Shown piece by piece: positions 1-5,340 of a DNA stretch of 8,414 nt. How positions within the stretch are numbered: position 1 is the first letter of the stretch; each line of letters starts with the position of its first letter. Under the pieces are notes generated by a model. It was given only the letters and a program-made list of their open reading frames with translations. It did not search any database and was not told the DNA's origin. The DNA comes from BRH-c54 sp032251145 (GTDB lineage: Bacteria > Bacteroidota > Bacteroidia > Flavobacteriales_E > Vicingaceae), in the NCBI GenBank assembly GCA_032251145.1, contig JAVVER010000136.1:1-8414 (forward strand). Reading direction: 5' to 3'. Both the position numbers and the translations under genes were made by a program.

Positions 1-213
1 AACATACTTCAAAGATAAAGATTTGAATTTATTTCACTGGGCAAGCTCAAAAAAATTATGATGGTAGTTCACTTGCATACAAAAAATGCGTTTGCCTATT
101 CTATTTTTGGAATGGCTATAAGTAAAGATTCCCAACAAAAAAAGAAATATATTTTATTAACAGGTTTTATACTTTGTAACTGGTTAGTCAGCTGTTACGT
201 GTTTTAGCAAAAC
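1..213. other. Left edge, no convincing gene
   Basis: All frames are short. Frame 2 on the plus strand is open from the window edge to a TGA at 59-61 (19 codons) and could be the C-terminus of a gene cut by the edge. A separate ATG frame at 58-207 (49 codons) ends in a hydrophobic stretch (ILLTGFILCNWLVSCYVF), but I do not recognise it and it has no clear promoter. An A7 run (50-56) where the first frame meets the second would allow a frameshift relic. Nothing here is strong enough to call a CDS. Confidence 0.35.
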
Positions 214-250
214 AAAAAAACCTAACAACATGAAAGTTATTAGGTTTTTA
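214..250 (-). terminator. Intrinsic terminator behind tRNA-Arg
   Basis: The arms CCTAACAAC (221-229) and GTTATTAGG (236-244) pair over 9 bp with one mismatch around a 6-nt loop. Read on the minus strand, the hairpin is followed by seven T (complement of 214-220), 14 nt beyond the tRNA-Arg 3' end. A T-run also lies on the other side (245-249), so it could also stop plus-strand transcription from the left. Confidence 0.75.
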
Positions 251-258
251 TTAGCTTG

Positions 259-332
259 TGATCGCGAAAGGATTCGAACCTTTGACCGTCTGCTTAGAAG
301 GCAGATGCTCTATCCAGCTGAGCTACGCGACC
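259..332 (-). tRNA. tRNA-Arg (anticodon TCT)
   Basis: The minus strand folds into a complete 74-nt cloverleaf. The acceptor GGTCGCG pairs with CGCGATC (one G-U) and the discriminator is A. The D arm is GCTC/GAGC, the anticodon stem TCTGC/GCAGA encloses loop CTTCTAA with anticodon TCT at 34-36, and the T arm is AAAGG-TTCGAAT-CCTTT. It should read AGA. CCA is not encoded, so it must be added after transcription. It lies 38 nt downstream of tRNA-Pro on the same strand, with a hairpin in between. Confidence 0.96.
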
Positions 333-344
333 TTTCCATAAATT

Positions 345-368
345 AAAAAAGGCAATTAAGCCTTTTTT
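345..368 (-). terminator. Hairpin with T-run between the two tRNAs
   Basis: AAAAAAGGC (345-353) and GCCTTTTTT (360-368) pair perfectly around a 6-nt loop. On the minus strand this gives a short GC core followed by a T-run, just 3' of tRNA-Pro, in the form of an intrinsic terminator. The G-C core is only 3 bp, so termination may be partial and tRNA-Arg may be made by read-through. It could equally serve as a processing spacer. Confidence 0.5.
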
Positions 369-370
369 AG

Positions 371-445
371 TCGGGGTGGCAGGATTCGAACCTGCGACCT
401 CCTCGTCCCAAACGAGGCGCGATAACCGGGCTACGCTACACCCCG
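371..445 (-). tRNA. tRNA-Pro (anticodon TGG)
   Basis: The minus strand gives a 75-nt cloverleaf. The acceptor CGGGGTG pairs perfectly with CACCCCG and the discriminator is A. The anticodon stem CCTCG/CGAGG encloses loop TTTGGGA with anticodon TGG, and the T arm is GCAGG-TTCGAAT-CCTGC. With U34 it can read CCA and other proline codons. CCA is not encoded. It is followed by tRNA-Arg and preceded by a good Bacteroidota promoter match. Confidence 0.96.
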
Positions 446-481
446 ATCGGTGTCAAAAAAAACGTTTCTTTTTTGGAGGTG

Positions 482-515
482 CAAATATAGCACTACTTTT
501 TACTTTACGAAACAA
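482..515 (-). promoter_or_regulatory. Promoter of the tRNA-Pro/tRNA-Arg unit
   Basis: On the minus strand TATATTTG (489-482) matches the Bacteroidota -7 box TAnnTTTG exactly. A TTG (515-513) lies 23 nt upstream as a -33 element, at the long end of the usual spacing. Transcription would start near 476, about 30 nt before the mature tRNA-Pro 5' end. It lies just downstream of the ppx terminator, as expected for an independent unit. Confidence 0.55.
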
Positions 516-520
516 TTATA

Positions 521-552
521 TAAAAAAAATAAAGCAATTTATAAATTGCTTT
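521..552 (-). terminator. Intrinsic terminator of the ppx gene
   Basis: AAAGCAATTT (531-540) and AAATTGCTTT (543-552) form a perfect inverted repeat. On the minus strand it is followed by ATTTTTTTTA (530-521), a strong T-tract. It lies 34 nt past the ppx stop codon and separates ppx from the tRNA promoter. Confidence 0.75.
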
Positions 553-586
553 ATATTATGCTAATTTAGTGTAGATTAAAATGGTT

Positions 587-1477
587 TTAACCTCCTAATT
601 TTTCAAAGTGTTTAATGTATAATTGATTAATTATACCATCTGCCAGACCTACTTTTGGTACAAACATATCTTTTACTCCTGCCTTTTTCATTACTGTAAG
701 ATATATTTTTGAGGCATGTGTAATCACATCGGCCCTATCAGGGCGTAATCCTAATTTCAGTTTTCTTTCTTCAAGTGTGTGCTCGTTTAAAAACTCATCC
801 ATCTGCTTTAACTTGGTATATTTCAACACCTTATAATTGCTTAATCCACACAAGGTATAAATAGAATTGATATTCCCTCCCGTTCCGATAATCATGTCTA
901 TAGTATGTTCGTCTTTTAAGGCTTCTACCCAGTTTTTCATTTCCAGCCAGGTAGATTTTTTTACCATATCATTTTTCAATCGGATGGTTCCTATTTTAAA
1001 AGAATGAGAAGTAATTTTTTGTCCTTTACTGAATAAGGTTAACTCCGTACTTCCTCCCCCAACATCCATATAAAGATAGGTGCCATTCTGATCTATTTTT
1101 TCGGCAACATGTGTTTCAAAAATAATATCGGCTTCCATGTTCCCCTCAATAATGTTAATGTCTAAATCGGTTTCAGTTTTTATTTGATCAGCAATTTCTT
1201 TTCCATTAGTAGCTTCTCGCATGGCTGAAGTAGCACAGATTTCATAATCTAATACACCATAAACTTCTGTTAAGTGTTTAAAAGCAATTAAGGTTTTTAG
1301 TAATTTTTTAGCATTGGTAGGAGAAATTTCTCCAGTAGTAAAAACATCTTCTCCCAATCTAATTGGTAATCTTACTAAAGATATTTTTTTAAGTTGTGGG
1401 AATGTTTCTGTAGGATATACTTCGCAAAAAAGTAATCGGACAGCATTGGAACCTATATCTACAGCAGCAAATCTCAT
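587..1477 (-). CDS. ppx: Ppx/GppA family phosphatase (exopolyphosphatase-like)
   Basis: This 296-residue cytosolic protein belongs to the ASKHA-fold Ppx/GppA family, which removes terminal phosphate from polyphosphate and/or pppGpp. Visible landmarks are the N-terminal phosphate loop DIGSNAVRL (residues 7-15), CATSAMREATNG (81-92), the second phosphate loop DVGGGSTEL (138-146), GTGGNINSI (198-206), GLRPDRADVI (243-252) and VGLADGII (276-283). The length fits the short, two-lobed form without the C-terminal HD domain of E. coli Ppx. In the usual G-x-E-E-A segment this protein has GNMEA (112-116), so one Glu is replaced by Met while the second remains. Which of the two substrates it prefers cannot be read from sequence. 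It is a monocistronic minus-strand gene with its own promoter candidate and terminator; the ATG at 1477 starts directly with the conserved motif and has no Shine-Dalgarno sequence. Confidence 0.92.
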   Translation of the reverse strand: MRFAAVDIGSNAVRLLFCEVYPTETFPQLKKISLVRLPIRLGEDVFTTGEISPTNAKKLLKTLIAFKHLTEVYGVLDYEICATSAMREATNGKEIADQIKTETDLDINIIEGNMEADIIFETHVAEKIDQNGTYLYMDVGGGSTELTLFSKGQKITSHSFKIGTIRLKNDMVKKSTWLEMKNWVEALKDEHTIDMIIGTGGNINSIYTLCGLSNYKVLKYTKLKQMDEFLNEHTLEERKLKLGLRPDRADVITHASKIYLTVMKKAGVKDMFVPKVGLADGIINQLYIKHFEKLGG

Positions 1478-1510
1478 AAGTGGGATAAAAATACACTATT
1501 TTTTCTGCCG

Positions 1511-1541
1511 CAGATATAATTTCGTTTATAATTTTTCAAAA
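1511..1541 (-). promoter_or_regulatory. Likely ppx promoter
   Basis: On the minus strand TTTTG (1541-1537) and TATATCTG (1518-1511) are separated by 18 nt. The second differs from the Bacteroidota -7 box TAnnTTTG at one base. The predicted start near 1505 leaves a leader of about 28 nt before the ppx ATG. Confidence 0.45.
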
Positions 1542-1569
1542 GCCCCAACTTATTATTGAGAGAATAGTT

Positions 1570-1740
1570 TTACGCTCTTTTTCTTGATAAAAAGAGCCAA
1601 AAATCAAGAACAAACGCCAAATCCTTTGTAATCTTTACCCACATAGCCCTCGCATTTCCTGGTCCGATTACTCCGGATTTCGCACCGTTTGTTCGGTTGC
1701 TCTCGCTCAGGTACTTGAAACTGTATGCAGTTGATTTTGG
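1570..1740 (-). repeat. Relic element with open but startless frame
   Basis: This segment stands out from its AT-rich surroundings by visibly higher GC, most clearly at 1640-1715. The minus strand from 1740 is open for 56 codons to a TAA at 1570-1572. Its frame starts right after a stop and has no start before an internal ATG at 1644, which would give only 24 residues ending in VLDFWLFLSRKRA. I have an impression, which I cannot verify here, that similar sequence occurs between genes in many Bacteroidota, so I treat it as a copy of a dispersed element rather than a gene. It includes the hairpin at 1574-1597. A decayed protein gene is the alternative. Confidence 0.4.
1574..1608. repeat. Two interleaved inverted repeats (hairpin or pseudoknot)
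   Basis: GCTCTTTTT (1574-1582) pairs perfectly with AAAAAGAGC (1589-1597). The 6-nt loop CTTGAT (1583-1588) is itself the exact complement of ATCAAG at 1603-1608. The two pairings interleave, so the RNA could form an H-type pseudoknot, or the two hairpins could be alternatives. There is no T-run directly after it on either strand, so it is not a standard terminator. Confidence 0.5.
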
Positions 1741-1760
1741 TTAAAGCTTATAAACATAAT

Positions 1761-1795
1761 TCCTAATTTCTAATTTTCAATTTTCAATTAAAAAT
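1761..1795. repeat. Degenerate 7-nt tandem repeat
   Basis: Five consecutive heptamers can be read on the plus strand: TCCTAAT, TTCTAAT, TTTCAAT, TTTCAAT and TAAAAAT. The array abuts the ACR3 stop codon and sits between that gene and the relic element. There is no evident hairpin or T-run, so I assign no function. Confidence 0.6.
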
Positions 1796-2841
1796 TAATA
1801 CCTCCACCTATTAGCAATAGCCACCAACGAAAGCATTACAGGGACTTCAATCAACACGCCAACAACGGTTGTAAGGGCAGCTCCAGAATTTAATCCGAAT
1901 AAAGAGATGGCCACTGCTACGGCTAATTCGAAAAAGTTACTAGCTCCTATCATGGCAGCCGGAGCACAGATGTTGTGTCGTAATTTTAAAAACCTACCCA
2001 ACAACCAACTTAAAAAGAAAATGAAATAGGTTTGTAAGGTTAATGGAATGGCTATCAATAAAATATTTTGAGGCTCATCAACAATTTTTCCTCCCTGAAA
2101 AGCAAATAATAAGATTAAGGTAGTTAGCAATGCTGCAATAGAAACCAGTTTAAGTTTCGCTAAAAATCGTTCTTTAAACCAAGTCTCCCCTTTTGTTTTT
2201 ATCAGATATTTGTTGGATAAATATCCGAAAAATAAGGGTAACACCACAAACACCACAACAGAGATAATTAAAGCTTGATATGGAATGATTATTTCCGCTG
2301 ATGATGAACTACTTGCAAATATAGAAATATCGAAAAAGTAAAATAAAAATCCTACTATTGGCACAAAAGCAAACAGTAAAATAATATCGTTTACCGACAC
2401 TTGAATTAAAGTATAGTTAGCATCTCCTTTGGTAAGATAAGACCACACAAAAACCATAGCCGTACAAGGTGCTGCTCCCAACAGGATTGCTCCTGCTAAG
2501 TATTGTTCGGCATCTTCCGGGGTAATGTACGCTTCGTAAATTTTATAGAAAAAGATAAAAGCAAAAAATGCCATGCTAAAAGGTTTAATCAACCAATTGA
2601 TGACTACCGTAAGTCCTAATCCCTTCCAATTTGAAGCTACATTTTTTAATGATGAAAAATCTATTTGCACCATCATTGGGTAAATCATTAACCAAACCAA
2701 TACGGCTACAGGAATATTTACCGTTGAAATGTTCCAACTACTCAATACTTCTATGTGCGTTCCGAACCAGTTACCAATTAAAATTCCTGCTCCAATACAA
2801 AGTAATACCCAAAGGGTTAAATAACGCTCAAAAGTTCCCAT
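1795..2841 (-). CDS. acr3: ACR3-family arsenite efflux permease
   Basis: This 348-residue inner-membrane protein has about ten hydrophobic segments and matches the ACR3 branch of the bile/arsenite/riboflavin transporter superfamily, not the larger ArsB type. It exports arsenite using the proton gradient. Family landmarks are GAAPCTAMVFVWSYL (122-135) with the conserved Cys126 in the fourth membrane segment, VNDIILLFAF (150-159), and GASNFFELAVAV (299-310) with Glu305. A Cys and a Glu at these places are known to be essential in characterised ACR3 proteins. Full length, no lesion seen. The ATG at 2841 lies 18 nt after the arsM stop, so it is the third gene of arsR-arsM-acr3. No clear intrinsic terminator follows. 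Confidence 0.94.
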   Translation of the reverse strand: MGTFERYLTLWVLLCIGAGILIGNWFGTHIEVLSSWNISTVNIPVAVLVWLMIYPMMVQIDFSSLKNVASNWKGLGLTVVINWLIKPFSMAFFAFIFFYKIYEAYITPEDAEQYLAGAILLGAAPCTAMVFVWSYLTKGDANYTLIQVSVNDIILLFAFVPIVGFLFYFFDISIFASSSSSAEIIIPYQALIISVVVFVVLPLFFGYLSNKYLIKTKGETWFKERFLAKLKLVSIAALLTTLILLFAFQGGKIVDEPQNILLIAIPLTLQTYFIFFLSWLLGRFLKLRHNICAPAAMIGASNFFELAVAVAISLFGLNSGAALTTVVGVLIEVPVMLSLVAIANRWRY

Positions 2842-2859
2842 TAAATTAGTTTTAGAAAA

Positions 2860-3702
2860 TTAACAACAGTTTGAACTTGGATCGCAACAACTTTCGGCTT
2901 TTTCTGCATAAACAGTAACGCTGTAAATACCAAAATCAGGAGAATCATAATACTTCACTAATGCTTCTTCAGATAAATATTGAGCAACAATCTCTTTAGG
3001 CAAAACAATGCTTCTTTCTTTTTGAACAGTAATGTTGCTAAAGCCTGCATTTTTAATGATTCTTAAATACTCATCTAACTGGATTGCTCCAGAAACACAT
3101 CCAGCATACATTTCAGCGTCATTTTTTAATTTTTCTGGTAAGTTACCTTTTAGTACCACATCCGAAACAGAAAAATGTCCGCCTGGCTTCAACACTCTAA
3201 AGGTTTCCTGAAAAGCTTTGTTTTTATCTGGAACTAAATTTAACACACAATTGCTAACCACCACATCAATGCTGTTACCTCCTATTGGCAAGTTTTCAAT
3301 GTCGCCTTTTCTAAATTCCACATTGTTAAACCCTAATTTATCGGCATTTGTACGAGCTTTTTCTATCATGGCATCTGTCATGTCAATTCCTATCACTTTT
3401 CCTGATTCTCCGACAATTTCTCTGGCAACAAAACAATCGTTTCCTGCACCAGAACCTAAGTCTAACACTTTATCGCCTGTTTTTATTTTAGCAAAAGCTG
3501 TTGGTAAGCCACAACCTAAGCCTAAATCGGCATCCGATTGATAACCTTCTAATGCGGAATAATCTTCTGCAAAAACTGCATAATCAACAGTTCCGCAACC
3601 TCCTACTCCACAGCAAGAATTGGCGTTTTCTGTTTGAGATTGATTGGCTATTTCGCTGTATTTGTCAGCTACCATTTTTTTAATGTCTTCTGATGTTTTC
3701 AT
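2860..3702 (-). CDS. arsM: Arsenite S-adenosylmethionine methyltransferase
   Basis: ArsM transfers methyl groups from SAM to As(III), giving methylated and partly volatile arsenicals. The start at 3702 gives 280 residues; an in-frame ATG at 3726 overlaps the arsR end and would add 8 residues (MLLKKYKH). I prefer 3702 because family resemblance begins at MKTSEDIKK and it lies 14 nt past the arsR stop. The SAM-binding motif is DLGSGAGND (81-89), followed by GIDMTDAMI (105-113). Cysteines in LGLGCG (Cys64), SNCVLNL (Cys152) and AGCVSGA (Cys202) correspond by context to the three As(III)-binding cysteines of known ArsM. An N-terminal CCGVGGC (30-36) and a C-terminal tail with two CC pairs (272-273, 279-280) add thiols. 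Cytosolic; second gene of the ars operon. Confidence 0.94.
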   Translation of the reverse strand: MKTSEDIKKMVADKYSEIANQSQTENANSCCGVGGCGTVDYAVFAEDYSALEGYQSDADLGLGCGLPTAFAKIKTGDKVLDLGSGAGNDCFVAREIVGESGKVIGIDMTDAMIEKARTNADKLGFNNVEFRKGDIENLPIGGNSIDVVVSNCVLNLVPDKNKAFQETFRVLKPGGHFSVSDVVLKGNLPEKLKNDAEMYAGCVSGAIQLDEYLRIIKNAGFSNITVQKERSIVLPKEIVAQYLSEEALVKYYDSPDFGIYSVTVYAEKAESCCDPSSNCC

Positions 3703-3716
3703 ATGTTTATATTTTT

Positions 3717-4043
3717 TTAACAGCATGTTGTTGCTGATAGGTTAATAATATATTGATTAATAATGTTTTGAATTAATTTTAATTTGTCTTCGTTTACACA
3801 ATAACACGTTTTTGCTCCTTCAATTTCACCTTTAATTATCTGAGCTTCTTTTAGTGCTTTTAAGTGTTGCGAAATGGTAGATTGAGATAAATTCAGCTCA
3901 TCTACTACTTCACCACAAACACAAGTTTTTCGTTGAATTAAATATTCTAAAATGGCTATTCTTGCGGGATGACCTATTGCTTTAAACAGTTGAGCTATTT
4001 CCATTTGTGCTACTGTATAGGCTTCTGTTTTTGTTGTTCCCAT
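3717..4043 (-). CDS. arsR: ArsR-family arsenic-responsive repressor
   Basis: This is a 108-residue winged-helix repressor of the ArsR/SmtB family, expected to block the operon until As(III) binds. The helix-turn-helix is around DELNLSQSTISQHLKALKEA (48-67). TCVCGEV (40-46) carries Cys41 and Cys43 at the start of that DNA-binding region, the CxC position of classical ArsR sensors. CYC (80-82) and a C-terminal CC (107-108) are extra thiols of unknown role. I chose the ATG at 4043. An upstream in-frame TTG at 4067 would add 8 residues, but it lies inside the operator palindrome and the family motif does not need it. First gene of arsR-arsM-acr3, divergent from pdhA. Confidence 0.93.
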   Translation of the reverse strand: MGTTKTEAYTVAQMEIAQLFKAIGHPARIAILEYLIQRKTCVCGEVVDELNLSQSTISQHLKALKEAQIIKGEIEGAKTCYCVNEDKLKLIQNIINQYIINLSATTCC

Positions 4044-4060
4044 GGTTACAATAATTTTAT

Positions 4061-4076
4061 ATCGCAATATTGCGAT
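4061..4076. promoter_or_regulatory. Probable ArsR operator
   Basis: ATCGCAATATTGCGAT is a perfect 16-bp palindrome, 17 bp upstream of the preferred arsR ATG. It is where the -7 box of the arsR promoter should lie: a TTTTG at 4100-4096 on the minus strand would be the -33 element. ArsR/SmtB repressors bind such inverted repeats, so autorepression of the ars operon is the natural reading. Binding is inferred, not shown. Confidence 0.7.
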
Positions 4077-4144
4077 TAATATTTTAATAAACTATCAAAA
4101 AAGCTAATTACTTTTTGAATAAAATGTTTATTAACAAACAAATC

Positions 4145-4170
4145 AGTAATTTATAATATTAAAAATTACT
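4145..4170. promoter_or_regulatory. 26-bp near-perfect palindrome between arsR and pdhA
   Basis: AGTAATTT (4145-4152) and AAATTACT (4163-4170) are perfect inverted arms around a centre containing AATATT. Only one of the 13 base-pair positions is broken. It lies about 75 bp upstream of the candidate pdhA -7 box. It could be an operator for pdhA or a chance product of AT-rich DNA. Confidence 0.35.
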
Positions 4171-4240
4171 ATTATTAGTTGACAAAATCGAATAAAAAAG
4201 GAATTCCTCTAAAAAAAGCTTTTTTTAAAAGGTATATTTA

Positions 4241-4248
4241 TAAATTTG
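4241..4248 (+). promoter_or_regulatory. Candidate pdhA -7 box
   Basis: TAAATTTG matches the Bacteroidota -7 consensus TAnnTTTG exactly. Transcription would start near 4255, giving a leader of only about 13 nt before the pdhA ATG. No convincing TTTG -33 element is present at the expected distance (the region is A and T runs), so the call rests on the -7 box and position alone. Confidence 0.45.
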
Positions 4249-4267
4249 CATCGTTAAAAATAATATT

Positions 4268-5266
4268 ATGGCAAAAAAATCAACATTCTCTAAAGAACAA
4301 TACCTTAAGTGGTATGAATCTATGTACCTGATGCGTAAGTTTGAAGAAAAACTTAGTCAGCTGTACATTCAACGAGTATTCGGAGGATTTCTTCATTTAT
4401 ATATAGGACAGGAAGCGGTTGTTGCTGGAGCTGTTTCTGCAACACGTCCTGAGGACAATATGATAACTGCTTATAGATGTCACGCCCATCCTATTGGTAA
4501 AGGAACTGAAATTAAATATTTAATGGCAGAACTTTACGGAAAAAAAACAGGATTATCTAAAGGTAAAGGTGGATCTATGCATATGTTTGATGTTAGCAGA
4601 AAAGTTTTTGGTGGACACGGAATTGTTGGTGGTCAAATTCCTTTAGGAGCAGGGTTAGCTTTTTCTGATAAGTACAAAGGAAATGATAACATTACCATGT
4701 GTTCTATGGGTGATGGAGCTATCAGACAAGGAGCTTTGCATGAGGCGTTTAATATGGCTATGACTTGGAAATTACCTGTTATCTTCATTATTGAAAATAA
4801 CAAATATGCCATGGGAACTTCTGTAGAAAGAACATCTAACGTTACTGAATTACATAAAATAGGATTGAGTTATGAGATGCCTAGTGAGGCTGTTGACGGA
4901 ATGGATGTTGAAGCAGTTCATCATGCTATTGAAAAAGCAGCTAAACATTGTAGAGACGGAAAAGGACCTTATTTGTTAGAAATGGAAACGTACAGATATA
5001 AAGGGCACTCTATGTCTGACCCTAGAAAATACAGAACGAAACAAGAGGAAGAGCAATACATTAGCAACGACCCTATTGAAAAAGTGTTGCAAGTAATAAA
5101 AAAGAACAAATACGCTACCGATAAGCAAATTGAAGCGATACATGAAAAAGTGAAACAAGAGATTGTTGACGCTATTAAATTTGCTGAAGAGTCCCCATTT
5201 CCAGAGCCGGAAGATATGTATGAAGAAATTTATGCTGAACCAAACTACCCGTTTATTAAAGATTAG
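4268..5266 (+). CDS. pdhA: Pyruvate dehydrogenase E1 component, alpha subunit
   Basis: With E1 beta this thiamine diphosphate enzyme decarboxylates pyruvate and acetylates the lipoyl groups of E2, giving acetyl-CoA. The 332-residue length is normal for a bacterial alpha subunit. The ThDP/Mg motif runs from GDG (148-150) to NN (177-178), with ENNKYAMGT after it. Upstream are TAYRCHAHPIGKG (67-79) and FGGHGIVGGQIPLGAGLAF (114-132). RYKGHSMSDP (243-252) corresponds to the active-site loop that is phosphorylated in mitochondrial enzymes; bacterial control by phosphorylation is not implied. The E1 beta gene is absent. It is followed after 74 bp by the E2 gene on the same strand, with no terminator between them, so both are probably one operon. 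A related branched-chain 2-oxoacid E1 is the less likely alternative. Confidence 0.94.
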   Translation: MAKKSTFSKEQYLKWYESMYLMRKFEEKLSQLYIQRVFGGFLHLYIGQEAVVAGAVSATRPEDNMITAYRCHAHPIGKGTEIKYLMAELYGKKTGLSKGKGGSMHMFDVSRKVFGGHGIVGGQIPLGAGLAFSDKYKGNDNITMCSMGDGAIRQGALHEAFNMAMTWKLPVIFIIENNKYAMGTSVERTSNVTELHKIGLSYEMPSEAVDGMDVEAVHHAIEKAAKHCRDGKGPYLLEMETYRYKGHSMSDPRKYRTKQEEEQYISNDPIEKVLQVIKKNKYATDKQIEAIHEKVKQEIVDAIKFAEESPFPEPEDMYEEIYAEPNYPFIKD

Positions 5267-5340
5267 TTTGAAGATTAAATTAATTAAAAATAAAATTAAA
5301 AACCTAGCTCTATTTAGTGAGCAATAAACGATTATAGAAT

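Noticed and set aside
58..207. 49-codon plus-strand frame with a hydrophobic C-terminal part
   Set aside because: There is no recognised family, promoter or conserved feature; hydrophobic short frames are common in AT-rich DNA, so it is mentioned only in the left-edge entry.
376..564. Plus-strand open frame starting MAGFEPATSSSQ
   Set aside because: It runs antisense through tRNA-Pro; this kind of peptide is a typical false call over tRNA genes.
3218..3541. 107-codon plus-strand frame opposite arsM
   Set aside because: It lies wholly inside a gene with clear ArsM motifs and has no recognisable domain.
3703..3726. Longer ArsM start at ATG 3726 overlapping the arsR end
   Set aside because: It is possible by translational coupling, but the extra 8 residues do not look like the family N-terminus; 3702 is preferred.
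4044..4067. Extended ArsR start at TTG 4067
   Set aside because: The TTG lies within the operator palindrome and the extra 8 residues add nothing to the conserved fold; the ATG at 4043 is more plausible.
4211..4226. AAAAAAAGCTTTTTTT palindrome ahead of pdhA
   Set aside because: It is just an A-run meeting a T-run; there is no loop and no preceding gene on the plus strand to terminate.
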